From the NCBI GenBank assembly GCA_020466095.1, contig CM035806.1, forward strand, positions 112,623,401-112,687,400: a stretch of DNA of 64,000 bases, in the 5' to 3' direction. The notes under the pieces are model-generated. The model was not told where the DNA came from. It was given only the letters and a program-made list of their open reading frames with translations, and ran no database searches. This document shows, piece by piece, positions 1-10,300 of the stretch (position 1 is its first letter; the number at the start of each line of letters is the position of its first letter). The DNA comes from Chlorops oryzae (Eukaryota > Arthropoda > Insecta > Diptera > Chloropidae). The translations under genes were made by a program, and so were the position numbers.

Positions 1-1020
1 GTCGTAGAGAAATAAAATTTGGCATGGAAGTTTATTTCAATAAAGTTGAGAAACTGTGAAAAAATCTTGGAAATCCGTCGACTACCACGCCCACCTCTCA
101 TATAACTTAACATGCCAAAATCGTAAATTTTTTATTCGATTTGAAATTCGGCACACACCTTACTTTGAACTTCCTTAGTCATAAAAAAATTGAATTGTAA
201 AAATGCCTCTTCAAAGTTTGTAAAAAATCATGCATAAATAATTTAAGATCAATAAAATCGAGTAAGATTTAATATATTTGCAAGCCCAAATACTGATTAT
301 TCATAATACTTATATAAATATAACCAAAACAAGTAAGGGTGTTATAGTCAGGCAAGCCTGACAATAAAATACCCGACACAGACATACGTGTTCAAATAAT
401 TTTTAATATCAAGAAGTGTTTAAGGCCATTAGGGGCCCCATATACCGACTTTTGTTGAATTTCTTTATGAAAACCACCCTTTTGCCACGCCCACTTTTCC
501 AATTTTTTTTTTTTCTAATCGGAGGCCTTAATATGCGCTTAAATTCTAAGTTTCAGTGGAATATCTCAAAAAAATCCGATTTTGGGGCAGTTTTGAGATT
601 TTGTGACAGTCCCTAGTACTGGAGGTACCCTTTATAATGGACCGATCAAGGAAATTTTTTCTAAGGATTTTTATGGCTACAAAGGAAGCACAACTGCCAA
701 ATTTCGTTCAAGTCCCATTTGAAATTCGGGTGTAGAAGGCAATTTTCGAAAAACGCCCTTCGGCCACGCCCACTTTTCCAATTTTTGGAAATAATATTAC
801 TGGCCTTTATATATGATCAAATATCAAATTTCATCAAAATATCTTGAAAAATTTCGAATTTAGAGCAGTTTTTGTGATTTTCGCAACAGACCCTAGTACT
901 GGAGGTACCCTTAAAAATAGTCCGATCGGGTCCATACTCGAACTTGTTCTTACTCATGTGCTTGTGAGTACGCATATCAAATTTCAAGATAGCTCAACTC
1001 CTTCCATAAGAAAACTGTAT

Positions 1021-1160
1021 ACAAACAGACGGACAGACAGACGGACAGACAGACAGACGGACAGACAGACAGACGGACAGACAGACAGACGGACAGACAG
1101 ACAGACGGACAGACAGACAGACGGACAGACAGACAGACGGACAGACAGACAGACGGACAT
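1021..1160. repeat. (GTCY)n microsatellite of mini-me A1
   Basis: About 140 bp of alternating AGAC and GGAC tetramers, the complement of GTCT/GTCC. Much shorter versions occur at the same place in the other mini-me copies (about 3900-3962, 7680-7720, 53835-53890, 61404-61460). A1 is therefore an expanded allele of a built-in microsatellite. Confidence 0.9.
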
Positions 1161-1278
1161 GGCTAAATCGAAAATCCTGGCGACGCTGATCATTTCTATA
1201 TATATTTTGTATAGTCTATCTCAACTGGTTCTGGGTGTTACAAACAACCACACAAACGCAATATACCCTCGACACAGA

Positions 1279-1788
1279 CCCAGCAGCGAAACTGCGATTG
1301 CATGCCAGTGCCATCAACTCTAGAATCAACTCCAAAATAATGCAATAGCATTACAATATGCATGAATTGCTTCTCAAAAGTAATCAACTCCACTATTTCA
1401 AATACTTCATCAATTTTATTTGCATTGTATTATATTGTATTATATAGGTAATGCAATAGGAGCGGCTTTTCATTACCAATCGCCTATTAGTAATGCGTGT
1501 TTTTATTTGGAATGCATCGGTGAAAATACTCTTTGGGTAATCAATGAATTTATATACGAAAGTAATGCAGCGCAAGAGATAAAGGTAATCCAACAATAAA
1601 ACGTCATTGGTTCAATGACTGCATTGATGAAAGGTAATGCAGCAGAAGCCTTTACCGCTTACCGCCAATGTCACACAATGTTAAATGTAATGCATATTTC
1701 AACAGGAAAGGAATCGAGTGTGTCATCAAATGGCATTACTTGTCATCGATGAAGCATCGATGAAGCATGCATTACATTCGCTGCTGGG
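1279..1788. mobile_element. MITE with CCCAGCAGCGAA inverted ends
   Basis: The ends are perfect 12-bp inverted repeats (CCCAGCAGCGAA), flanked by GA on both sides (1277-1278 and 1789-1790). The second mini-me copy at 4074-4101 has the uninterrupted sequence with a single GA, so it is an empty site. The interior is AT-rich and full of the motif TAATGCA/TGCATTA. It has no open frame of note. The superfamily is not assigned; the 2-bp target duplication and CCCAGCA ends recur at 40585-42985. Confidence 0.8.
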
Positions 1789-1946
1789 GAGTGTGTCGGG
1801 TATAAAAATACGGTCCTCCAAAAGCAGGAAAAATCGAAGGAAAAAATCACACTAATTGCATCTCTTTGAATTTCGTTTTGTTTACTGGTGTGCATGCGAG
1901 TATGCCCAAATGAAATATTTTCAATTCAAAAATGTTACTTTAATAT

Positions 1947-3203
1947 GAAAAAAACCTTAAAAAATCAAAATTTTTCATGTTCAAATGTCTATAGCTTAAA
2001 AACTAAGACACCGATTGTAACATATAATACATTGTTGCAAAGGGAAGAGTTTTCTGCCTTAGACTAACAATAGTTTATGTTATTTAGGCGGTTAGTTTTT
2101 GAGGTCTTAGGCAAAATCTCATAAAGCAACTAAAAACACGTTTTTTGCGTATATCTCAAAAACTATTCTTTGGAAAAATAAACGGATCCCATTATCGTGA
2201 TCAGCGACCCCAATTTAGTCTTAAAACCATAATTTCGTCTCTGCTATTTTTTTTTGTAAACTAGTGTTATTTGCAGTGATCGTCAATTCGCAATGATCGT
2301 CGCAAGTAATTTTAATTTTTTTCTTTTTTTATTTGTTTTGGAGGGCAACAACACGCTGAGTCGCTTAAAATGAACAGTTACCGACAACAACAACTGACAA
2401 TAACTCGACTCACAAAATTTGTGGGAAGAACATATAATTTATTCCGTATGTCAGTTCTAATAAGTGGGAAATATTTGATTTACACCTCGTTTTTGTCAGA
2501 TCATTTCATTCGAGAGTTAATTCTTGTGATTGTTTTCGTTTTCGCTTTCATTTTAATTGTTGTCATTATTTTCTGTTTTGTGAATTGTTCTGACCTGCGT
2601 TAAGTCGTAGAATTATTTTCACAACTTTTTAATATTCTTTTTTTTTTTTTTTGCTCGGAAAAGTCGCTTTCGACATTCGTCATCTAGACATCCTTACTTG
2701 TTTGGGATGAAAACAATTCATTAAGATCAGAGAAGCGATGCACTTTTCTTTATGGACTTATCGAGTTTGAATAACTGGTTGCCTTTTTGTTAAGCAATTT
2801 TTTCTTTTGTTTTTTTAATTCTTTTTAACTTTTGTTTGTATATTTTTGTTTTTTTGTATGTGGCAATGCGGAATTTCAACAAACATTCAGTTTTGCATTC
2901 AATTCGCCAAGGCGGAAGAAAGCCTAATTACAGTTTCAAACACGACAAATGCGAGAGCAAATTGAACATTAACTTTTTCACGATAAAACATGATTTATTG
3001 CTTTCTCGCCTCGAATGGAATGACTGCTTTCAAATAAATAAGATAGGAAAACTTAGAGAAGTCGTCAATGATAGGCGACAATGATATCTTAACCAAAATA
3101 AACGAAACACCGTCAAATTCAAATTTTCGTTAGATGAGCGTGTGGTCAGCAGAAAAAAGCGACAAAACGACAAAAATATATGTAAATGCGTTCAAAACAA
3201 TGA
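1947..3203. other. no recognised feature
   Basis: AT-rich sequence with homopolymer runs (T-runs near 2250, 2320 and 2640). Two short frames (2370-2603 and 2836-3084) have no recognisable domain and codon-poor composition. I see no RNA gene or terminal repeats here. Confidence 0.5.
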
Positions 3204-3897
3204 AAAACAAGTAAAGGTGTTATAGTCAGGCGAGCAATAGAATACCCGACACAGACACACATGTTCAAATACTTAGTTTAAAATATCAAGAGGTGTTAAG
3301 GCCATTAAAGGCCCCATATACCGACTTTTGTTAAATTTCTTTATGAAAACCACCCTTTTGCCACGCCCACTTTTCCAATTTTTTTTTTTCTAATCGGAGG
3401 CCTTAATATACGCTTAAATTCTAAGTTTCAGTGGAATATCTCAAAAAAAATCCGATTTTGGGGCAGTTTTGAGATTTTTGTGACAGACCCTAGTACTGGA
3501 GGTACCCTTTATAATGGCCCTATCAAAAAAAATTTTTGGAGCGGATGTTAATGGCTACAAAGGAAGCATAACTGCCAAATTTCGTTGAATTCCCATTTGA
3601 ATTTCGGGTCTAGGAGGCCATTTTCGAAAATGCCCTTCGGCCACGCCCACTTTTCCAATTTTTTTAAATTAAATAACTTGACTTCAAATATGTTCAACTA
3701 TCAAATTTCATCAAAATATCTTGAAAAACTTCGATTTAAGAGCAGTTTTTGTGATTTTCGTAACAGACCCTAGTACTGGAGGTACCCTTAAAATGGTCCG
3801 ATCGGCTCCATCGGAACTTGTTCTTATTCATGTCCCCGTGAGCACGCATACCAAATTTTGCCAAGATAGCTCAACTCCTTCGATAAGAAAACTGTAT

Positions 3898-3929
<32 letters not shown>

Positions 3930-4102
3930 ACGGACGGACAGACAGACAGACAGACAGACGGACATGGCTAAATCGAATCTCCTGGTGACGCTTATCATTT
4001 CTATATATATTTTGTAAAGTCTATCTCGAATGGTTCTGGGTGTTACACACAACCACACAAACGCAATATACCTTCGACACAGAGTGTGTCGGGTATAAAA
4101 AT
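3204..4102 (+). mobile_element. mini-me/DINE-1-like element, subfamily A, copy A2
   Basis: Near full-length, running from AACAAGTAAAG and the sub-terminal ATACCCGACAC to GTGTGTCGGGTATAAAA. It contains two CCACGCCCACTTTTCC modules, a short (GTCY)n tract at 3900-3962, the core motif and a TATATATA run. It lacks the MITE found in A1 and so provides the empty-site reference for it. The expected features of a non-autonomous Helentron-type element are present; there is no coding capacity. Confidence 0.8.
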
Positions 4103-4111
4103 GCACAATCG

Positions 4112-4209
4112 ATGTTTATACCCGGCACACTCTGCGTCGAGGGTATATTGCGTTTGTGTGGTTGTGTGTAACACCCAGAACCAGTCGAGATAGACCATAC
4201 AAAATATAT
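4112..4209 (-). mobile_element. mini-me subfamily A 3' fragment (A3)
   Basis: Inverted copy of the last 100 bp of subfamily A (ATACCCGGCACAC, then GGGTATATTGCGTTTGTGTGG, then the AACACCCAGAACCAG segment). It breaks off at ATATAT, where the long foldback element begins. Together with A2 it makes a head-to-head pair of 3' ends. Confidence 0.75.
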
Positions 4210-4757
4210 GAGGCATTTCACGTCAAGTGTACCCGCTCAAAAATCTTCATACCTGGGATTTCGATGAAACTTGGTGGAAATGTTGCGCTATGAGAGTACA
4301 GGAATTGTGCAAAAGGAGGAGGGGATATATTGACCGGGTGCCTAGATACAGGGTGTTAAACTTTCGGTCCTTTTTGTATTCAAAAAATTCTACGTCTCGC
4401 AAATTGGGAAATGAAAAAAATGTGATAAAGGATTTTTATAGATTTTTGTCTGCTCTTTCCGAAAAAAAATATTACAATTCCCAGAAATTATTATTGATGC
4501 ACAAAACAACGGTTTTTATTTTTATAAGCAATTTTTCGCCGAATGCGACATTTTTGATATTTTTTAAAATAATTTTAAACGAAAGCTGAGCTTTTTTTCT
4601 ATAAAATGACATCTTAAACAGAATGGGATCCCCAAAACTAATGACTCAATGGAGGTGTAGAACCCAGCGCGACCCACGCGCCAAGCACGCAAAAGCCGCT
4701 ATTCAGCTCTGGCTGCTGAACTTCTCAAGTTGATAAAGCTGAATAACGGGTTCTGTG

Positions 4758-6059
4758 TAGGGTGATTGATTATTCGACATTTTCCTGTAACCGGTTTTCG
4801 AATAACCCGATATTTAAGGATATTAAAAAAACCGATTGAGCAAATAAAATTTAACTAAAAACCGGCTAACCGGTTATGTTAAAAATCCAAATAAAAAGAA
4901 ATTTCGGGGCAGGTGTTATTTGTTTGTGACTGTTTTATTTAAAAGCCATTTTGAAAAAACTTACAACATTAAAAAAACCCAAACAAAAAATTGCACATTC
5001 AGCGTATAAAATAAATTAAAAACAGCCATATTTTCATTTGATATACCATAAGTTAAAAATATATATCATCGTTCGTAAAATATTTTGTTGTATAATATAT
5101 GAAGAAATACATTAGGGGTATTCACAAAGGCGTGTTAAAAACTTTGGAAAGTCGGAAAATCGGAAAATTGCGACTTCTTAAAAAATTTAAAGCTTTTTTT
5201 TATCTTGCACAGCTTTTTAAGCAGTTAAAATTTTCCAATTTTCCGACTTTCCTATTTTCCGACGCCTTTGTAAATACCCCTAATGTGTTGGAAATTCACC
5301 CTTAAGGTTTATTTAAATAGAACTGAGCTAAAAAATGTGGGCTTATCGTTTGACGGGGTGGAGTTTCGTATAGATCTCTGATTTGTATTGTATGGAAAAA
5401 TTGTTTTTCGTGTTAATAATAAGGATTGCCATTATATTGTTATTGCAAAAAGCGTTGATACACCGAAATCCAAAAAAATTCTACCTTTAAAAACCACAGT
5501 GAAAAATCTTTCAAAAAGAAGTATTGTTTTACTATATCCAATTTACCCAATTGCTTCCCAAAGCACTAGTAAAGTGTTAGTTCGAGTGTACAAGTGGTGA
5601 TTTTTAGCTCACGCGCAATGTTAATTTTCTACAGAACAAGACATAAGCAAAGGTATAAAGAAGAAGCAGTACTGGTGGAATTAGAAGTAGTAAAACGCTA
5701 GAGTTTAACTACTCGTACTTCCTGCAGTGTAGCTAATGATAATACATATATACTTTCAATGTAGACACAAATGCAACTCGAAAAGAGAATTCGCTAAGAG
5801 TTTCACAAATATAATTGCTTAGTGTAAAAGGCGTCAATAGAGGTAATTTCATTGCAATTTTTATATGCAGTTTGTATGACGTTCGAAAGAAAATAACTAT
5901 CTGAAGGCTAAAATAATCTGTTGGAGAAAAAACCGGGTATTCGCTTTAAAAAACCGATTTATTCGATATTCGAAAAATCAGTTTTGAGAAAAAACCGCCT
6001 CGCAAAGCGCGAAAAAAACCGGGCGGTTAACCGATCGGTTAACCGAATCAATCACCCTA
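4758..6059. mobile_element. hAT-like non-autonomous element, 8-bp target duplication
   Basis: Terminal inverted repeats TAGGGTGATTGATT are flanked by the exact 8-bp duplication GTTCTGTG (4750-4757 and 6060-6067). This is the size expected for hAT. The sub-terminal regions are rich in AACCGGTTAACCG-type motifs, plausible transposase-binding repeats. Short frames inside (5099-5305, 5388-5600, 5921-6265) show no hAT domain. A smaller palindromic MITE sits at 5109-5286. Confidence 0.8.
5109..5286. mobile_element. 178-bp palindromic MITE
   Basis: Near-perfect inverted repeat with outer ends ACATTAGGGGTATTCACAAA and its complement. It lies inside the hAT-like element. The palindrome includes the presumed target bases, so the duplication cannot be separated from the ends. 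No coding capacity. Confidence 0.65.
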
Positions 6060-6548
6060 GTTCTGTGTGCTTGGCGCGTGGGTCCCGCTGGGTTCTACAC
6101 CTCAATTTAGTCGTTAGTTTTGGGGATCCCATTCTGTTTAAGATGTCATTTTATAGAAAAATAGCTCAGCTTTCGTTTAAAATTATTTTAAAAAATATCA
6201 AAAATGTCGCATTGGGCGAAAAATTGCTTATAAAAATAAAAATCGTTTTTTTTGTGCATCAATAATAAATTCTGCGGATTGTAATATTTTTTTCGGAAAG
6301 AGCAGACAAAAATCTATAAAAATCCTTTATCGCATTTTTTTAATTTGCCAATTTGCGAGACGTAGAATTTTTTGAATACAAAAAGGACCGAAAGTTTAAC
6401 ACCCTGTATCTAGGCACCCGGTCAATATTTCCCCTCCTCCTTTTGCACAATTCATGTACTTTTATAGGCAACATTTCCACCAAGTTTCATCAAAATCCAA
6501 GTTATGAAGTTATTTGAGCGGGTACACTTGACGTGAAATGCCCCATAT

Positions 6549-6842
6549 GTCCATTACAATACCGCTTACATTTTTCAAATTGTGTATCGTTCTGTGGGCA
6601 GTCTGCCTACAATATGCATTACAATTTTGAAAAGTTAAACTGTATTGTAATAAGCACCCGAAGAGTGTTCGCCAATCGCTTACTTCTTTAACTACAAGTA
6701 TATAGGGATGTAAAGGACACTGATTACAAAGCGGCCATGCTTATGGGAAAGTAATGTGGATTGTAATTGATTTTTTCCCGCATACTGCATGCGAAGTATT
6801 AAAGAAGTATTCGATTACGTAACGTGTGTTTGCGCCGCTGGG
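6549..6842. mobile_element. CCCAGC-ended MITE remnant
   Basis: The right end reads GCGCCGCTGGG, close to the end of the MITE at 1279-1788, and the interior has the same TGCATTAC/GTAATG motifs. It abuts mini-me A4 precisely where A2 is continuous (at ATGTCCCCGTGAGC). The left end is missing next to the foldback element. Confidence 0.55.
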
Positions 6843-7066
6843 TTATGTCCCCGTGAGCATACCGAGTTTTGTCAAGATAACTCATTCGATAAAAAAACTG
6901 TATACAGACAGACAGACGCACGGAATGTCTTAATGTCTAAATCGAATCTACGTGTGACGCTGATCATTTCTATATATATTTTGTATGGTCTATCTTGACT
7001 GTTTATGATTACACACAACCATACAAACGCAATATACCGTCGACACAAAGTGTGTCGGGTATAAAA
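6843..7066 (+). mobile_element. mini-me subfamily A 3' part (A4)
   Basis: Matches A2 from ATGTCCCCGTGAGCA to the terminal GTGTGTCGGGTATAAAA. It has a very short (GTCY) tract near 6903-6920 and the TATATATA run. The 5' half is lost to the MITE remnant at its left. Confidence 0.75.
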
Positions 7067-7212
7067 AAGGGAAAAGTGGGAGTGGCAAAGGGGCGGTTAT
7101 CATAAAGAAATTGAACAATAGTCAGTATATTAAAACTTATTCAAACGGTGTATCTGTGTCGGGTATTTTATTGTCAGGCTTGTCGGACTATAAAACCCTT
7201 ACTTGTTTTTTA
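7067..7212 (-). mobile_element. mini-me subfamily A 5' fragment (A5)
   Basis: Reverse-oriented first 145 bp of subfamily A, ending in GGTTTTATAGTCC and AACAAGTAAG on the complementary strand. It directly follows the 3' end of A4. The join of a 3' end to an inverted 5' end suggests rearrangement or insertion within a cluster. Confidence 0.7.
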
Positions 7213-7550
7213 TCGGATATCCCACATCAGGTATTCTGGCAATTCACTTTCTGGCACATTGCAATTCAACAGAAGAAAAACGCAAGCACTAATTTTGAAG
7301 CTGCCGCTATTGTACTTAACACAGGTGTATTAAAGTATTCCACCTTTGGCGGAACACAAAATTGATTTTATATATTTTTAATTTAGGGAAATGACCAATT
7401 GGGTTTTTGATCTCACATAAAAATGAAGCGATAAATAAACTTCTTTTTTTGTATCTGAGTTCAATGGAAAGTTGCAGTCGTATGTTAAAATTCATTGAAC
7501 CAGAATTAACGAAGAAATAAAATTATAAATTCCGAATTTTCATGTGACAT
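7213..7550. other. no recognised feature
   Basis: AT-rich spacer between two mini-me copies. The overlapping short frames at 7111-7365 start inside mini-me sequence and have no domain. I see no RNA gene or terminal repeat. Confidence 0.5.
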
Positions 7551-8716
7551 TTTTATACCCAGCGTAAGCAACGTATACTAGTTTTGTGCAAATATTGTAA
7601 CAGCCAGAACTAAGCTCCGTAGATATAGACATACATATATATATATTCTTGATCAGGATCAAAAACTGAATCGATTTAAGCATGTCCGTCTGTCCGTCCG
7701 TCCGTCTGTCCGTCCGTCCGTGGTCGGATCTCCTCCGAAACGGCTGGACCAATCAAGTCGAAATTTGGCACTCAGATATATCGGGATCCGAGTATGATCC
7801 TAAGTAAAAATGGGAGACATCCGCCCGCTGCCACGCCCACAAATGAATTTATTGTGTTTTCAGTAAAATGCTTGTAACTTGCGAACCACTCAACACATTC
7901 CATTGATTTTTGGTGTACTGGTAAGCTACAAAAAGGGACATATCCAGGGAAAAAATGGACGCCATCCTTCTCGAGCCACGCCCAAAAATAAGGGTTTTTC
8001 CTAACTTCCGAAGTAAAAGGCGTAGAAGCTTCAAATTCGCAACATACATAGGTTGACCAAGGCGAATGAAAGGTGTAGGAAAAAAATTTATGTGGCCCGC
8101 CCACTGCCACGCCCACATATAAAGATTTTTCGTTACTTTAGAAGTAAAAGGGGTAGAAGCTTTAAATTCGCAACATAGGTTGACCAAGGCAAATGAAAGG
8201 TGTAGGAAAAAAATGTATGTGGCCCGCCCGCTGCCACGACCACAAATGGAGATTTTTCGTATCTTCCGAAGTAAAAGGCGTAGAAGCTTCAAATTCGCAC
8301 AATAGGTTCACCAAGGCGAATGACAGGTGTAGGGAAATAATTTATATGGCCCGCCCACTGCCACGCCCACATATAAAGATTTTTCATAACTTTCGAAGTA
8401 AAAGGGGTAGAAGCTTCAAATTCGCAACATACATAGGTTGACCAAGGCGAATGAAAGGTGTAGGAAAAAAATTTATGTGGCTCGCCCACTGCCACGCCCA
8501 CATATAAAGATTTTTCGTAACTTTCGAAGTAAAAGGGGTAGAAGCTTTAAATTCGCAACATAGGTTGACCAAGGCGAATGAAAGGTGTAGGAAAAAAATT
8601 TATGTGGCTCGCCCACTGCCACGCCCACATATAAAGATTTTTCGTAAGTTCCGAAGTAAAAGGCGTAGAAGCTTAAAATTCGCAAAATTGGTTGACCAAG
8701 GCAAATGAAAGGATTT
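7551..8716 (-). mobile_element. mini-me/DINE-1-like element, subfamily B, copy B1
   Basis: On the minus strand the 3' end is ACGCTGGGTATAAAAA. Moving inward are the TA run, the core (TCTAAATCGATTCAG) and a (GTCY)n tract at 7680-7725. Then comes a tandem array whose unit is about 127 bp, each unit carrying GTGGGCGTGGCAGTGGGCGG; CCACGCCCAC-type marks fall at 8107, 8234, 8361, 8492 and 8619. The 5' end is missing because the Jockey-like element starts at 8717. Short frames in this region are translations of the array and are not genes. Confidence 0.8.
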
Positions 8717-9444
8717 TTTTTTTTATTTAAACTTTGCTTCTCTTTACTGGATCTTCCTTTGGGTGGGAACTAACATTAATTATTCGAATCTTTATTCTTA
8801 TAAATAACTTAACTAATTATACAGAGATATACATAAAAAGTTTTTTGATTCCAACGGGCCTCTATTTGAGAAACTGGGCTGCTGAGGACTTATTACTGTT
8901 GAGCCGCATCCGTTGGTAGGATGATTCTTGATCATGCACGAGCGAGGTGCGTCAAGCTTAGTGAATCCTTGGTTGTATAAGCGTACGGCGCGCACGAGCG
9001 AAGGTGCGTAAAAATTGATTGCCTGGAACGGCTACTCTGATGGTAGTTAGAAGCATTAAGCGGTGAGCGTGCTCGAGCGAGGTGCCTCAATCTGCACACA
9101 GCCAAAAAGGCACATAAAATCCGACTAAACTAAAACAAAGTTAAAAATATTTCTCTATGGTTTTTAGCCAAGGAGATATCTTCTTAAAAATAAGAAGATT
9201 TTCTTTTTAAATATATTTAATAAAATATAATAAATATTTGTAAGTAGATGACCCTATAAATTTCAAAAGATTTCTTCTTAAATATTTTTATTTAATTAAA
9301 AAATCTTTTACATTTATTGGGGGTCCCTCCCTCCTTCGTTCCCCCTTCTCTTACTTTTGCTTGTTTTTATGGGTATATTATATATTTCTTGCTTATATAT
9401 TTATTTTCATTTAATATGATATCATATTTATTCTATTTTGAACT

Positions 9445-9525
9445 GTTCTGTATGGGATTTGAACCTGGGAATTCTCGATTTCTAGTCATGTGCTCACCCG
9501 TGACACCATGTTCGCCGAACCGAAA
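9445..9525 (-). repeat. tRNA-like module (box A/box B)
   Basis: On the minus strand, TGGTGTCACGGGTGAGCAC resembles a pol III A box and CCCAGGTTCAAATCCCATA matches the B box consensus GGTTCGANTCC with one change. The spacing fits a tRNA-derived head. It is not a functional tRNA: I see no clean acceptor stem. Confidence 0.5.
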
Positions 9526-9650
9526 GCCAGGGATTTTATTCATTTATAAAATTAAAGTCAAACAAAATTTTGTTTTTTAGGAATGAGAATTGTTTTGCAT
9601 ATTTTCGTTTGAACTTAAATGAGATATTTCCTTCAGTTCTGGTTTAACTC

Positions 9651-9720
9651 GACATGGCATATTGGTTAGCGAGCTCGGCTAGCAATCTGAATGGTCCGGG
9701 TTTGAATCCTGCAGAATCGA
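9651..9720 (+). repeat. tRNA-like module (box A/box B)
   Basis: TGGCATATTGGTTAGCGAGC fits an A box and CCGGGTTTGAATCCTGC fits a B box, about 35 bases apart. It is similar to the modules at 29320 and 40845. It lies within the TIR element T2. Confidence 0.5.
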
Positions 9721-10300
9721 AATATTTTTTTGTTTGTTTTTAGACAAGAAATTGTATTAATTTTAGTTTTAAGAAAACTACTAAAATTAAGAAGAGTTTT
9801 TATTAAATGTTTTTAAGAACATTTGATACAAGGGGACCTATGAAACTTAGTATTATTCCTCTCAATTTATTTGTAGGCTCTAGAACTATATGTATTTTAT
9901 ATGAAGTGTATGAGGAAATAAGATGAAACCTTTTAAAATATTTTTAAGAGGACAACTACTAAAATTAAGAAGAAATCTTTTTAAATATTTTTAAAAAGAT
10001 ATGATACAAGAGACCTAATGAAATTAAGAAGTTTTCTTCTTAACTTGTTATGTAGGCTCGAGAATTATATGTATTCTATATGAAATGTATGAAAAATTAA
10101 GAAGAAACCTATTTAAATATTTTTAATAAGATTTTCATATAAAATTTAAACAGATTTCTTTTTAAAAATTACTTCGTTTTCATTCCCTTTCTTACCCCTT
10201 GCTCTAAAAATGACTCAAGAAGAAATCTTTTTGATTTTATGAGGTCATATTTTTCTGTGTGTGTATGCACGAGCGAGGTGCAGATAACAGAGTATCGGTG

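Larger units (their letters stand above)
326..1806 (+). mobile_element. mini-me/DINE-1-like element, subfamily A, copy A1
   Basis: The 5' end is AACAAGTAAG, followed by a hairpin (GTCAGGCAAGCCTGAC) and a sub-terminal ATACCCGACACAG. The 3' end is the inverted partner TGTGTCGGGTATAAAA. Between them lie a (GTCY)n microsatellite on the complementary strand (1021-1160), the conserved core after GGACATGGCTAAATCG, and a TATATATA run. This order matches what is known for mini-me/DINE-1 elements, which are non-autonomous relatives of Helentrons. A 510-bp MITE (1279-1788) sits in the 3' terminal palindrome. Apparent reading frames here are microsatellite translations, not genes. Confidence 0.8.
1..1946. 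mobile_element. mini-me-like repeat C, copy 1 (split)
   Basis: Bases 1-325 and 1807-1946 match, in the same order, the contiguous sequence 28349-28835. Copy 1 was therefore one element that was opened by the subfamily A mini-me at 326-1806. It carries a CCACGCCCAC motif and an AATTTGGC motif shared with the other mini-me elements, but no microsatellite. No coding capacity is seen. Assignment to the mini-me/DINE-1 group is an inference from these shared motifs. Confidence 0.6.
4210..6544. mobile_element. foldback element with about 490-bp inverted repeats
   Basis: Sequence from 4210 to about 4700 reappears in reverse complement from about 6544 back to 6060. The outer ends are GRGGCATTTCACGTCAAG. 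Both outer flanks carry ATAT (4206-4209 and 6545-6548), a possible target duplication. When the hAT-like insert (4758-6059) is removed, only a short spacer separates the arms, so the parent was a roughly 1 kb near-perfect palindrome. No transposase is encoded; it is a non-autonomous element of unassigned superfamily. Confidence 0.75.
9095..10261. mobile_element. TIR element carrying tRNA-like modules (T2)
   Basis: The ends are inverted CACACAG..AAAA..GCACATAAAATC and CACACAGAAAAATATGACC. A sub-terminal segment (TTTCTCTATGGTTTTTA, then AAGGAGATATCTTCTTA) is shared with the element at 28918-29776. The interior is AT-rich with repeated AAGAAGAAATCTTTTT-type stretches and holds two tRNA-like modules in divergent orientation (9445-9525 minus, 9651-9720 plus). 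No protein-coding frame is convincing; the frame at 9317-9580 overlaps the tRNA-like module. Confidence 0.6.
8930..10285. repeat. GCACGAGCGAGGTGC motifs in N1 3' UTR
   Basis: Four copies of a 15-bp motif, GCACGAGCGAGGTGC or close variants, occur near 8935, 8991, 9069 and 10268. The last is separated from the others only because the TIR element at 9095-10261 was inserted. The motif is bounded by GCAC/GTGC inverted ends. Its function is unknown. Confidence 0.7.

Noticed and set aside
1021..1160. CRISPR-like array
   Set aside because: It is a simple tetranucleotide microsatellite with no spacers, in an animal genome.
844..1323. 159-aa and overlapping Cys/Val/Ser-rich or Thr/Asp/Arg-rich frames
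   Set aside because: They are translations of the (GTCY)n microsatellite in mini-me A1; the same happens at 3721-4106, 7540-7752, 53714-53991 and 61381-61734.
2361..3084. Possible host gene exons
   Set aside because: Short frames lack conserved motifs, consistent splice sites or codon bias.
7772..8685. Several overlapping frames of 60-147 aa repeating a Trp/Ala/Gly-rich peptide
   Set aside because: They follow the 127-bp tandem units of mini-me B; the same peptide appears in all B copies, in either orientation.
9445..9720. Genuine tRNA genes
   Set aside because: A and B boxes are present but no paired acceptor stem can be drawn, and the modules recur inside mobile elements; they are tRNA-derived.
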